From positions 1 to 64,000 of the forward strand of contig CAVQEK010000003.1 of the NCBI GenBank assembly GCA_963711495.1: a stretch of DNA of 64,000 nt, read 5' to 3'. Within the stretch, counting starts at the first letter, position 1; every line of letters begins with the position of its first letter. The position numbers and the translations under genes were made by a program. The notes under the pieces were generated by a model. That model was given only the letters and a program-made list of their open reading frames with translations. It was not told the origin of the DNA and did no database searches. This DNA is from CAVQEK01 sp963711495. Its GTDB lineage: Bacteria > Bacteroidota > Bacteroidia > Cytophagales > Cyclobacteriaceae. This document shows, piece after piece, positions 26,868 to 36,079 of this stretch.

Positions 26868-29234
26868 ATGATGAAGACAATATTTTTTAGCCTCATTTTT
26901 ATCACAATGCTGCTCTGTCAATGTCAGACTGAACAACGGCATGATCATCGCTTTTTACAACTCTGGTATCGACAGCCAGCCAAAGTATGGACTGAAGCAC
27001 TTCCCGTTGGAAATGGCCGGTTGGGTGCCATGGTGTTTGGCCAGACAGATACTGCCGTAGTCCAGTTGAACGAGGAAAGTATTTGGGCGGGTATGCCGCT
27101 GAACAATAACAATCCGAAAGCACTGGAAAGTCTTCCTAAAATAAGGGAATTGCTATTTGACGAAAAAAATAGAGAGGCATTGCAACTGGCACAACAAACA
27201 ATACTGGGTACACCACCCAGGATCAGGTCCTATCAAACACTGGGGGACCTCTTCATTGTGTTCAAAGACAGTGCAAGTAACATTTCAAATTATATAAGAT
27301 CTCTTGATCTTTCTACGGGTATAGTAAGTGTGACATACGAAAAAAATGGACAGAATTACCGGCAACAATACTTTGTATCTGCCCCTGATAATGTGATCAT
27401 TGTCAGGTTGGAAACCGATGATCCGGAAGGAATTTATGGAAGTATTTTTCTCAAAAGAAGTCAGGATGCGGTAGTGAAGGCTACCGGAAATCATGCCATA
27501 ACGATGGTCGGCCAGATTGTCGACAAGCCTGATCCGCTGAGTGGACCTGGCGGTGAACACATGCGTTTTGAAGGAAAGCTGGAAGTACGAAATGAGGATG
27601 GAACCGTGACTGCTGCTGCTGACCATCTGGAAATGAATGGAGTAAAATCGGCCACGCTCATTTTAACAGCAGCAACCGATTATAACCAGGATTTATTGAG
27701 CTTTGACCGCGACATTAATCCCTGGGAAATTTGCGATAATATTCTGCAAAAAATCGAGCATAAGGATTATGAAGCAATACAAAAGGATCACATTGAAGAT
27801 CATCGTCGATTGTTTGACCGGGTCGACCTGCAATTGACCGGCATGGTGGCCGATACAATTCCAACTGATCGGCGTCTTGAAAGCGTCAGGGCAGGAGGGG
27901 GAGACATGCACCTGACAGAACTTTATTATCAGTATGGAAGATATTTGCTAATGGGAAGTTCACGAGAGCCCGGAATTTTGCCTGCCAATCTTCAAGGTGT
28001 ATGGAATAAAGATATCAATGCGCCGTGGAATTCTGATTTTCATACGAACATCAATTTACAGATGAATTATTGGCCGGCCGAGGCTTGCAATTTATCGGAA
28101 ACCGTATTGCCATTAGCTCATTTCTTTGATAAGATCAGAAAGCCCGGCCATGTGACGGCTGAATCAATGTATGGCGCTGATGGTTGGACAATGCATCATT
28201 TAACCGATCCATTCGGTCGCACGGGTGTAATGGATGGCATTCAGTGGGGAATGTTTCCCATGGGTGGTCCCTGGATGTGCTTCCCGATCTGGAGGCATTT
28301 TGAATACACCCAGGATACCAGCTATTTGAAAAATGAGGCTTGGCCAATTTTAAAAGGATCGGCTGAGTTTGTGCTGGGATTCCTCACAAAAAGTCCGGAA
28401 GGATATCTGGTCACAGCACCATCTTATTCTCCGGAAAATGCCTTTTATTTGCCTGGGACCAAACAGGCCATGCAACTCACTTATGCCCCAACCATTGATG
28501 TGGAGATCATAAATGAGCTCTTCAATTATTGTAAAAAGGCCGCTGCGATTGTTGGTGGAGAACAAGATTTTGAGCAGATTATTGATGCAGCGCAAAAACG
28601 ACTACCGCCGATCCGGATTGGTGCTAATGGGAACATCATGGAGTGGATCAAAGATTATGAAGAAGTAGAGCCGGGTCATCGGCATATGTCACATTTATTG
28701 GCTTTACACCCTGGCTCGCAGATTACCCCGCAAACGCCGGAACTTTTTGCAGCAGCTAAAAAAACCATCGAACGAAGACTGCAAAATGGTGGCGGCCACA
28801 CAGGCTGGAGCAGGGCCTGGATCATTAATTTTTACGCACGGCTGCTCGATGGCGAAAAGGCCCATGAACACCTTCAGGCTTTGTTGTCCAAATCGACTTT
28901 GAGTAATTTGTTCGATACGCATCCGCCGTTTCAGATCGACGGGAATTTTGGCGGGACATCCGGCATTACGGAAATGCTCCTGCAAAGTCAGAATGACCAA
29001 TTGAGGATATTGCCGGCACTTCCGGCAGCTTGGCCTGCCGGTCATGTGACTGGCCTCAAAGCCCGTGGAAATTTTGAGGTAGATATCTTTTGGAAGGATC
29101 ACAAACTGGAAAAACTGCAGATAAAATCGGGTTCTGGCCTGCCATGCAAGGTGATCTATGGTGATCGAACCATAACTTTCGATACTAAATCCGGGAATAT
29201 TTATTCATTTGATGCAGCTCTCAAAGCGCTTTAA
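26868..29234 (+). CDS. Glycoside hydrolase family 95 (alpha-L-fucosidase / alpha-L-galactosidase type)
   Basis: 788 residues with a cleavable or lipoprotein-type signal (MLLCQCQ). The GH95 N-terminal beta domain starts with WYRQPAKVWTEALPVGNGRLG, the (alpha/alpha)6 catalytic domain covers roughly residues 300-700, and a C-terminal beta domain closes the protein. Inverting-mechanism residues match the family: Asn394 and Asn396 (HTNINLQMNYW), Glu592 (IMEWIKDYEE) and Asp691 (QIDGNFGG). It removes terminal alpha-L-fucose, or alpha-L-galactose in some members, from xyloglucan or other glycans. The following GH127 gene is 64 bases away, suggesting joint action on plant cell-wall or algal side chains. 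No SusC/SusD pair is nearby. Confidence 0.93.
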   Translation: MMKTIFFSLIFITMLLCQCQTEQRHDHRFLQLWYRQPAKVWTEALPVGNGRLGAMVFGQTDTAVVQLNEESIWAGMPLNNNNPKALESLPKIRELLFDEKNREALQLAQQTILGTPPRIRSYQTLGDLFIVFKDSASNISNYIRSLDLSTGIVSVTYEKNGQNYRQQYFVSAPDNVIIVRLETDDPEGIYGSIFLKRSQDAVVKATGNHAITMVGQIVDKPDPLSGPGGEHMRFEGKLEVRNEDGTVTAAADHLEMNGVKSATLILTAATDYNQDLLSFDRDINPWEICDNILQKIEHKDYEAIQKDHIEDHRRLFDRVDLQLTGMVADTIPTDRRLESVRAGGGDMHLTELYYQYGRYLLMGSSREPGILPANLQGVWNKDINAPWNSDFHTNINLQMNYWPAEACNLSETVLPLAHFFDKIRKPGHVTAESMYGADGWTMHHLTDPFGRTGVMDGIQWGMFPMGGPWMCFPIWRHFEYTQDTSYLKNEAWPILKGSAEFVLGFLTKSPEGYLVTAPSYSPENAFYLPGTKQAMQLTYAPTIDVEIINELFNYCKKAAAIVGGEQDFEQIIDAAQKRLPPIRIGANGNIMEWIKDYEEVEPGHRHMSHLLALHPGSQITPQTPELFAAAKKTIERRLQNGGGHTGWSRAWIINFYARLLDGEKAHEHLQALLSKSTLSNLFDTHPPFQIDGNFGGTSGITEMLLQSQNDQLRILPALPAAWPAGHVTGLKARGNFEVDIFWKDHKLEKLQIKSGSGLPCKVIYGDRTITFDTKSGNIYSFDAALKAL

Positions 29235-29298
29235 GGATCAAATGAACTTTTTACGTTAAAATTATTATTAAGATATTTCATCCTGATCTAATAAAATT

Positions 29299-31419
29299 AT
29301 GGTGCGAAGCGCATTAATAATTGTGGCATTACTTGCTTTAGTTTCCTGTTCAAAAGTTAGAAATGCAGGCAAATCCCGCAATGGGCAATCCGCCAATTAT
29401 ATAAATAACCGGATACCTTTGGTACAAAAACCTTTTATTAGTTTGCCCCTGGGCACCATAAAACCAAAAGGCTGGCTGCTTCAGCAGTTGGAGATCATGC
29501 GTGATGGCCTTACCGGTAATCTTGATAAACGGTACCCTTCGGTAGTTGGACCAAGAAACGGATGGCTTGGCGGTGATGGCGATGGTTGGGAACGAGGTCC
29601 CTATTGGATCGATGGCTTGTTGCCATTGGCGTATATTTTGGATGATGATAAGCTTAAAGCTAAAGTAAAACCATGGATTGAGTGGTCATTGACATACCAG
29701 GCTGACAGTGGATATTTTGGGCCTATTCCCTTCAGGGAACAACCCACGCCGGAACCGGGAATACAGAAAGGACCGAGAGAAGACTGGTGGCCAAAAATGG
29801 TCATGTTGAAGGTACTCAAGCAATATTATGAAGCAACCAGGGACCAGCGGGTTATTGAACTGTTAACAAAATATTTTAAATATCAATTAAAAACTCTGCC
29901 TCAAAAGCCCCTGGATAATTGGTCATTTTGGGCCAACCGTAGGGGAGGAGACAACCTTCTGGTTGTTTACTGGCTATATAATATCACAGGAGACAAGTTC
30001 CTGTTGGATCTGGCTGAATTGATACACAAGCAAACATTTCCGTATACTGAAGTATTTCTCAACCAGGTATTTGACAACAGCAACGATCTTTCCCAATTGT
30101 ATCCTAACAACACAGGAAATAAATATCCATTCAATCAGGAATTGATCAAACGGTTATCGGTCAATCAATTGCAAAGTTTTCACTGTGTGAATTTTGCCCA
30201 GGGCATCAAAGAGCCATTGATCTATTATCAGCAACATCCGGATTATGTATATGTCAGGGCAGTGACAAAGGCACTGGAAGATATACGGATTTTCCATGGT
30301 CAACCGCAGGGGATGTATGGAGGCGATGAACCATTGCACGGAAGAGTTCCCACCCAGGGTATAGAATTTTGTTCGGTAGTAGAATTGATGTATTCACTCG
30401 AAAATATGATTACCATTCTTGGCGATGTGCAAATGGCTGATCACCTGGAAAAGATCGCCTACAATGCATTGCCCACTCATGCCAACGACGATTTCACCAT
30501 GCGCCAGTATTTTCAAACGGCCAATCAGGTTTTGATCACACGACATCGCCGGAATTCTTACGAAGAAGATTACCACCACGGCACCGATCTTTGTTATGGG
30601 CTGTTAACCGGCTATCCTTGCTGCACCTGTAATATGCATCAGGGTTGGCCCAAATTTACCCAAAACCTGTGGTATGCCTCCGATGATCATGGCGTGGCTA
30701 CGATAATTTATGCGCCATCTGAAGTGCATCTGAAAGTGGCCGATGGAAAAAACATCAAAATTGAGGAGAAAACCAATTACCCGTTTGATAACAAAATATC
30801 CTTTGTGGTGCACGGTGAACAAGCATTGGATTTTCCATTTTATCTCAGAATTCCGGGCTGGTGTTCGGAAGCTACAGTGCTTATAAATGGCAACGTTTAT
30901 AACAATTATAAAGGCAATCAGATCGTGAAGATCTCACGGGAATGGGAAAATAAAGATGTGCTGGAATTGCAACTGCCGATGCATATAGAAATAACCAGAT
31001 GGTTTGAGAATTCGGTAGCGGTGCAACGTGGTCCGTTGGTATATGCACTTAAAATTGGTGAAGAATGGAAATTTGTGAAAAACGATGACAAATATGGTGA
31101 TTATTATGAGATTTATCCTCAGTCGCCCTGGAATTACGGACTGCTGGAGGATGCCATTGAGCATCCTGAAACTGGTTTCCAGGTGATTGAAAATAGTAAG
31201 CAGGAAGGTAAGTATCCCTGGAACCTTGAAAATGCGCCACTGTATTTAAAAACGGCAGGAAAAAGAATGCCGGAATGGACATTGTATAATCAATTGGCCG
31301 GGCCATTGCCACACAGCAGACCATGGTTGTATTTACAAGATCAACCGGCGGATTCCATCGTTTTGGTACCTTATGGTTGCACCACCCTTAGAATCACAGA
31401 ATTTCCAGTGGTACGATGA
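29299..31419 (+). CDS. Glycoside hydrolase family 127-like (beta-L-arabinofuranosidase, DUF1680)
   Basis: 706 residues with a lipoprotein signal (LLALVSCSKV). The catalytic (alpha/alpha)6 barrel runs from about residue 60 to 480, followed by beta domains (about 490-640). Residues equivalent to the zinc-cysteine active site of HypBA1 are visible: Glu344 (GGDEPL), Glu356 and Cys358 (GIEFC), and Cys441-Cys442 (PCCTCN). The extra Cys444 is unusual but outside the expected set. Members cleave beta-L-arabinofuranose; relatives have other activities, so the exact substrate is open. It is probably co-transcribed with the GH95 gene and converges on the DoxX gene five bases away. Confidence 0.88.
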   Translation: MVRSALIIVALLALVSCSKVRNAGKSRNGQSANYINNRIPLVQKPFISLPLGTIKPKGWLLQQLEIMRDGLTGNLDKRYPSVVGPRNGWLGGDGDGWERGPYWIDGLLPLAYILDDDKLKAKVKPWIEWSLTYQADSGYFGPIPFREQPTPEPGIQKGPREDWWPKMVMLKVLKQYYEATRDQRVIELLTKYFKYQLKTLPQKPLDNWSFWANRRGGDNLLVVYWLYNITGDKFLLDLAELIHKQTFPYTEVFLNQVFDNSNDLSQLYPNNTGNKYPFNQELIKRLSVNQLQSFHCVNFAQGIKEPLIYYQQHPDYVYVRAVTKALEDIRIFHGQPQGMYGGDEPLHGRVPTQGIEFCSVVELMYSLENMITILGDVQMADHLEKIAYNALPTHANDDFTMRQYFQTANQVLITRHRRNSYEEDYHHGTDLCYGLLTGYPCCTCNMHQGWPKFTQNLWYASDDHGVATIIYAPSEVHLKVADGKNIKIEEKTNYPFDNKISFVVHGEQALDFPFYLRIPGWCSEATVLINGNVYNNYKGNQIVKISREWENKDVLELQLPMHIEITRWFENSVAVQRGPLVYALKIGEEWKFVKNDDKYGDYYEIYPQSPWNYGLLEDAIEHPETGFQVIENSKQEGKYPWNLENAPLYLKTAGKRMPEWTLYNQLAGPLPHSRPWLYLQDQPADSIVLVPYGCTTLRITEFPVVR

Positions 31420-31424
31420 AAATT

Positions 31425-31826
31425 TTAAGTTAATCTTTGTGAAGAATTAAACCATGAATCCAGCGAATATTTGCCTGGTCCCAGAATTGAAATGGTAAAA
31501 AATCCAATGAAGTAGAGCGTAGCGAGTTCCTTTCTGGCCCACGGACTATCAAAATTCGCAACATAGCCGGCAACGATCATGGTAAAAGCAACAGGGAGCG
31601 CCGTCCAGCGGGCTTTCAATCCTAAAACCACCAGTAAACTGCAACCCGCTTCTGCCAGAGTTGCGAGGGCCATGGAAATACCGGGACCTAATCCTAAAAA
31701 ATCAAAAAAATGAATTTCCTTACCAGAAAAGAGTGTGGACACTTTGCTTAATCCATGAGGCAGCATAGACAGGCCCATTCCCATACGTAAGATCAATAAT
31801 CCGAGATCTTGCATCCTGTTGTTCAT
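31425..31826 (-). CDS. DoxX family membrane protein
   Basis: About 133 residues from the ATG at 31826; an upstream ATG at 31862 would add 12 residues. Four hydrophobic helices and the opening LGLLILRMGMGLSMLPHGLSK are typical of DoxX. Members are small inner-membrane proteins linked to thiol and oxidative stress in some bacteria, but the reaction is generally unknown. The stop lies five bases from the convergent GH127 stop. The gene is in the same direction as the Spy-like/sigma operon upstream, separated by about 130 bases. Confidence 0.85.
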   Translation of the reverse strand: MNNRMQDLGLLILRMGMGLSMLPHGLSKVSTLFSGKEIHFFDFLGLGPGISMALATLAEAGCSLLVVLGLKARWTALPVAFTMIVAGYVANFDSPWARKELATLYFIGFFTISILGPGKYSLDSWFNSSQRLT

Positions 31827-31952
31827 GATGAAGTGTTTTTGGTTTACAGGTAAAATTGGCATTTTTAGGTAAAAAACCCAAGATTATCTGTCACCAGATG
31901 CGAGGAAATTAGCTGTGAACGATGATTGATACAAGGGCCTGTGTGGCTTTTC

Positions 31953-32465
31953 TTAACGTTTTTGCTGAAACCGTTGACTGTCGTGATCTCTTCGCATTTC
32001 CCGTTCATGCAGTGATGGTCTGAATACCAGATTCCTGATCATTTGTGCGAACTGCTTTTTTTGATCATCATTAAAATGCTTCATGACCTGTTGAAAATGA
32101 TTGAAGTTCAGCAATTCAATTTCTTTTTGCTTTTCACCAATAACATTAGCCAGCGAATCCACTGCCTGCTGGTTATCCGTGCTCCCTAATTTACTGAGCA
32201 ACAATTCCCTGTTTTGATTCATTTCATCGGTTAATTGCATCATTCTACGTTGATGTTTGGCCCTCAATGAATCAAACTCTGCCTGCTGTTCCGGAGTGAG
32301 GTTCAATGTCCGGGCCAGAAAATGTTCGTGTTGTCTTTCATCTCCAGCCCGTTGAAAAGGCCTGTGTCCTTGCCGGAACCAAAGGGCGCCAAGTGAAGAT
32401 AAATTTAAGATCGCCAGAAAAATGATGATGGCCCACAGGATGTTCTTATTGTTCAATGCTGCCAT
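31953..32465 (-). CDS. Spy/CpxP-like periplasmic LTxxQ protein (copy 1)
   Basis: 170 residues. One N-terminal hydrophobic helix (about 10-30) precedes a charged helical domain with the LTxxQ-type motif (LNLTPEQQAEFDSLRAKHQR). Spy and CpxP are periplasmic helical chaperones or stress-sensor regulators. The helix is not followed by an obvious cleavage site, so it may stay membrane-anchored. The start is three bases downstream of the anti-sigma-like gene, and the sigma gene lies before that, so it is the third gene of an ECF operon. This suggests an envelope-stress output or a feedback sensor. Confidence 0.8.
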   Translation of the reverse strand: MAALNNKNILWAIIIFLAILNLSSLGALWFRQGHRPFQRAGDERQHEHFLARTLNLTPEQQAEFDSLRAKHQRRMMQLTDEMNQNRELLLSKLGSTDNQQAVDSLANVIGEKQKEIELLNFNHFQQVMKHFNDDQKKQFAQMIRNLVFRPSLHEREMRRDHDSQRFQQKR

Positions 32466-32468
32466 GAC

Positions 32469-32810
32469 TTATTGATTTGAGGTTGGTAACATGCTTATTA
32501 AATCCGTTTGTTCGGGATAATAGTCCTGAATAAAAGTTTGACTTTCAGTTGTTGTGGTGCTGGTTGCCGTGTTCGACAAGCGAGTAAGGGCAAAAATATT
32601 AATAATGGTCAGGAATACCACAATGGTCACAAATGCTCGGACCAATACCGGAGAAAGAGCAATTTTTTGCTTGGGGGCGACAGTTTGGCTTTCCAATTTT
32701 GCTTGCAATCTGGTGTAGAAAAATGGCTTTGGAGCAGCTTTTTCCATTTGGTCCAGGACAGAGATGGTTTGTTGGATTTCCTTTTCGATATCTTTTTTTA
32801 CTTTTTTCAT
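32469..32810 (-). CDS. Probable anti-sigma factor (single-pass membrane protein)
   Basis: 113 residues: a charged helical N-terminus with PFFYTRLQAKLE (about 30-41), one membrane helix (about 58-80) and a Thr/Ser-rich periplasmic tail. No classical zinc-binding anti-sigma motif is seen. The assignment rests on its position directly after an ECF sigma gene (49 bases) and before a Spy-like gene (3 bases), and on the cytoplasm-helix-periplasm layout common to such regulators in Bacteroidota. It would hold the sigma factor inactive until an envelope signal arrives. Confidence 0.65.
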   Translation of the reverse strand: MKKVKKDIEKEIQQTISVLDQMEKAAPKPFFYTRLQAKLESQTVAPKQKIALSPVLVRAFVTIVVFLTIINIFALTRLSNTATSTTTTESQTFIQDYYPEQTDLISMLPTSNQ

Positions 32811-32859
32811 GCTCTTAATATTTTAGATGCTGCTTGCATAATTTTCTTGCGCCATGCGA

Positions 32860-33435
32860 CTATAAATTATAGTAATAATCATGTAAATATTCCTGCAACC
32901 TGATTTTAGCCCGGTGCATGATCGATTCTATGGAAGACAACGACTTATTCATAATTTCACCGATGGCCTCATAACTCAGACCCTCGATTTTATGAAGCGT
33001 AAAGGCTGTTTTCTGGCTTTCCGGTAATTTATCGATGGCAGACATCAGGATATTTGCTCGCTCTTTATTTTCAGCCAGGATCCCGGGGTGTTCAAATTCC
33101 GGGATCTCCAACATGGTTTTGGGTTCATCAGTGAATAAACTCCGCAATAAACCAAATCGTTTCCTGCGTTTGGATTTTCGCAAAAATTCCAGTGATTTGG
33201 TTACGGCAATGCGATAGATCCATGTTGATAATTTTGCGTCACCACGAAAAGTATTAATTGACTTGAATACTTCTATGAATACTTCCTGGGCCAAATCATC
33301 TGCATCTTCTCCATTTTTTGCGAATCCCAGGCATGTATTGTACACTTTCCCCTGGTACTGTTCCACCAGTTGCCGGAAAGATTCTTCACTTCCGGTTTTT
33401 AGATCATCGATATTTATTGCCTGGGCCTGCGCCAT
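32860..33435 (-). CDS. ECF RNA polymerase sigma factor
   Basis: 191 residues. Region 2 spans about residues 20-90 (EDADDLAQEVFIEVFKSINTFRG, with the STWIYRIAVTKSLEFLRK segment) and region 4 about 130-185 (LPESQKTAFTLHKIEGLSYEAIGEIMNKSLSSIESIMHRAK). It directs RNA polymerase to stress or regulon promoters. It heads an operon with an anti-sigma-like and a Spy-like gene. The upstream neighbour, 74 bases away in the same direction, is a TonB-dependent receptor gene, which may be part of the same regulon. Confidence 0.93.
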   Translation of the reverse strand: MAQAQAINIDDLKTGSEESFRQLVEQYQGKVYNTCLGFAKNGEDADDLAQEVFIEVFKSINTFRGDAKLSTWIYRIAVTKSLEFLRKSKRRKRFGLLRSLFTDEPKTMLEIPEFEHPGILAENKERANILMSAIDKLPESQKTAFTLHKIEGLSYEAIGEIMNKSLSSIESIMHRAKIRLQEYLHDYYYNL

Positions 33436-33509
33436 CCCAACGTATTAATTTATTTGGAATTTACTTAATTTTCAGATCGATGGATGCGTGATTTTCACAT
33501 ATTATTGTA

Positions 33510-35987
33510 TTAATATCCAAAGTTGGTATCCATTTCTGAACCATTGCTGGTTTGAGATCTTTCCTGTTTTTTATAGTTATTGATCCTGAAACTTAAAGAA
33601 AGATTAAATACCTGAGATTCCCTTGAAAAATTGTATTCATCTAAGAATCCTTCGCCTTCTGAGGTAAAATGGAAACTGCCCGTCTTAAAGATATCCTGAA
33701 CGCGCAATGTGGCCGTCAGTTTTTGATTAAAGAAGTCCTGCTTTACGGCCGCATTGGTCATAAAAAATTCTTGCCGGCTTCCTTGGGCTGTGACCGACGG
33801 CCCCTGGTAAAAGCCCTGAATTTGCAGTTGTGTGGTTTTGGTAAGTTTAAAATTGTTGTCCATTCTGAAATCAAAATTATTACTACTGGCAGTCATTTCC
33901 TGATCTGTCCCGTTTCCAATGAGTTGGTAGTGATAGAGGTTGGTGCTGGCACTAAAGCCATACCACTTCGTCACGATGAAGTTGAGCATCAACTCGGCTC
34001 CAGCGGAGCTTTCCTGATCCATGTTTTCGATGGTATGCACCCTGGTGCCATCTTCCTGCAGTTTCAATATCCGGGTCATTTTATCGTGGGTCAGACGATA
34101 ATATGTCTCCAGGCTTATGAAGGACTTACCCAAACCTTTCTGATAACTCAGCTCATATGAATCCACATACTCCGGGGACAATTGCGGATTCCCAATGCGA
34201 ACATTCTTTGAGTCCATATATCCCGGGAAAGGGTCAAGATCCCAGCCCCGGGGTCTGTTAATTCGGCGGCTGTAACTCAACAAAGCCTGGTCCTGTTTCC
34301 CAATTTCTTTTGACAAATGTAGCGTAGGGAATAAATCGAGCCTGTCGATCACAGCCGGTTGATCCGAAAGTAAATGTTCAATGGTTCTATTGGTATATTC
34401 TGTGCGCAATCCAAGCATGTATCCAAATCCCAGCCATTCATTCGACAACGTGGCATAGGCGGCATTTATACTTCTTCTGAAGATCATGTTGTTGTTGTTT
34501 TCCGGATTGTCAATCCAATCTCCGCTGGCATTATCATATTGCAGGAAGGTGTAAGTCTCATTTTCCCAGTCATACCTAAACTGGTAACCGGTCTCCAATT
34601 TTCCCTTTTCCCCCAGTGGTTTGGTGAAATCCAATTGATAACGCAATTCTTTGGATTTACTGTCTTCGATCGTCCGGATTTTGAATGGATCGGAATCAGA
34701 TATCACCCCATCCGGTGTAGTGTACCACTGACTTTGATTGTCCTGGTTTCCGCCTTGCTCTCCGGAATAATACAAATAGGAGGTCAACTGGTGTTGCACA
34801 TTTTCAAAGATCTTCTGGTAATTGAGGGTGATGCCATAAAAATCCTCTGACCGATTGCCATTACTTTGTGAGGTATAATACAGATCGCCAGTGGAAGGTA
34901 CATTATATTCATAAAAGTTGTCAGAAATAGATCGGTTACCGCCATGTTGCCCAACATTTCCTTCCAGGGAAATCGAGTTTTTATCGTTTAAATTGTACGT
35001 TATTCCGGTTTTAAAAGTGTATCCGTTGTGACCAAAGGAACCACCGCCATCACTGGTCCGGTAATTGGTGGTGTCCGACAAGGTGGTGATCGAAGTTCTT
35101 TTGAGGCTGCCACTGCGTGTTTCGTCATTGAAATCTGCGCCGGCAAATATCGAAATCTTGTCACTTTTGTAGGTTAATAATCCATCGCCACGGTATTTGT
35201 CTCCCGTGCCAACTGAGGTGTTTACAATACCGCTGATGCCGTTGAGGGCCTGCTTTTTAGTGACGATATTGACAATGCCTGCCAGACCATCCGGATCATA
35301 TTTGGCGGATGGATTGGTGATGATCTCCACATTTTCAACAGCGCTTGCCGGAATTTGCTGAAGGGCATCGCTTCCTTTGAGTGGACTCGGCTTTCCATCG
35401 ATCAACACCGTATAGTTGGTGCTTCCGCGCAAAGATACGGTGCCTTCCACATCCACGGTGATGGAGGGAACATTTTCAAGGGCACGTGCCACGCTGCTTC
35501 CGGTAGAATTGATATTTTCACTGACATGCACCACCTTTCTATCCATGAGATACTCCACCGTTGGTCGGTCGGCAGTAATTTGTATTTCCTGTAATTCCTG
35601 TGACGCCGGTTCTATTTTTACATTTCCAAGGTCAATAGTTTCGTTGCCAGTCTTCAGTTGGATATTGGATAATACCTTTTTATTATACCCAATGAATTTG
35701 ATTTCGAGGTAAAAATTGCCTGCGGGTACTTTTGAAAGGATAAAGTGTCCATCGTCTTGCGCAATGGCCCCGGTTATCAATGTGGAATCGGTCTGGTTGT
35801 AAAGCACCACATTGGAATAGGGCAGAGGTTCGGTTGTCATTTCATCCAATACCCTTCCCCGAATCGTGCTATTTCCGGGGGTTACCCCTGATTTTTCAAT
35901 ATCTCCCGCTGGTTGAGCATAGAGATTGGATGAAAAGATTATGGTCAAAAATAAAATACTGTATAAAAGTGAATTGGAGTTTTTCAT
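33510..35987 (-). CDS. TonB-dependent receptor / outer-membrane beta-barrel family protein
   Basis: 825 residues. A signal peptide (residues 1-24) is followed by a CarboxypepD_reg-like domain (about 40-125; STIRGRVLDEMTTEPLPYSN), a plug (about 135-245; VARALENVPSITVDVEG, then IITNPSAKYDPDGLAGIVNI) and an outer-membrane barrel of the OMP_b-brl_3 type. The plug ASAVENVEIITNPSAKYD is typical of this subgroup, whose ligands are mostly unknown. No SusD gene is adjacent. A Spy-like gene lies 92 bases upstream and the sigma operon 74 bases downstream, all on the same strand, so the five genes may be one regulatory unit. Confidence 0.9.
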   Translation of the reverse strand: MKNSNSLLYSILFLTIIFSSNLYAQPAGDIEKSGVTPGNSTIRGRVLDEMTTEPLPYSNVVLYNQTDSTLITGAIAQDDGHFILSKVPAGNFYLEIKFIGYNKKVLSNIQLKTGNETIDLGNVKIEPASQELQEIQITADRPTVEYLMDRKVVHVSENINSTGSSVARALENVPSITVDVEGTVSLRGSTNYTVLIDGKPSPLKGSDALQQIPASAVENVEIITNPSAKYDPDGLAGIVNIVTKKQALNGISGIVNTSVGTGDKYRGDGLLTYKSDKISIFAGADFNDETRSGSLKRTSITTLSDTTNYRTSDGGGSFGHNGYTFKTGITYNLNDKNSISLEGNVGQHGGNRSISDNFYEYNVPSTGDLYYTSQSNGNRSEDFYGITLNYQKIFENVQHQLTSYLYYSGEQGGNQDNQSQWYTTPDGVISDSDPFKIRTIEDSKSKELRYQLDFTKPLGEKGKLETGYQFRYDWENETYTFLQYDNASGDWIDNPENNNNMIFRRSINAAYATLSNEWLGFGYMLGLRTEYTNRTIEHLLSDQPAVIDRLDLFPTLHLSKEIGKQDQALLSYSRRINRPRGWDLDPFPGYMDSKNVRIGNPQLSPEYVDSYELSYQKGLGKSFISLETYYRLTHDKMTRILKLQEDGTRVHTIENMDQESSAGAELMLNFIVTKWYGFSASTNLYHYQLIGNGTDQEMTASSNNFDFRMDNNFKLTKTTQLQIQGFYQGPSVTAQGSRQEFFMTNAAVKQDFFNQKLTATLRVQDIFKTGSFHFTSEGEGFLDEYNFSRESQVFNLSLSFRINNYKKQERSQTSNGSEMDTNFGY

Positions 35988-36038
35988 ACTGGTAACATGA
36001 ACAGTTTAATTGTTTTTGTGGAATATCATTGATTGAAT

Positions 36039-36063
36039 TGCCGGCCCCATGTAGGAGCCGGCA
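36039..36063 (-). terminator. Intergenic hairpin between the second Spy-like gene and the receptor gene
   Basis: TGCCGGC and GCCGGCA can form a seven-pair GC-rich stem, with two further pairs after one mismatch, around a short loop. On the minus strand it lies just after the Spy-like stop and before the receptor start. A strong U-run is missing, so it may be a weak terminator, attenuator or RNA-stability element. Confidence 0.35.
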
Positions 36064-36079
36064 TATCATCCTTGGGATG

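Noticed and set aside
28704..29102. A 132-codon minus-strand frame inside the GH95 gene, and similar long frames inside other genes (for example 4431-4832)
   Set aside because: They are antisense frames within genes with clear conserved catalytic or structural motifs, so they are shadows.
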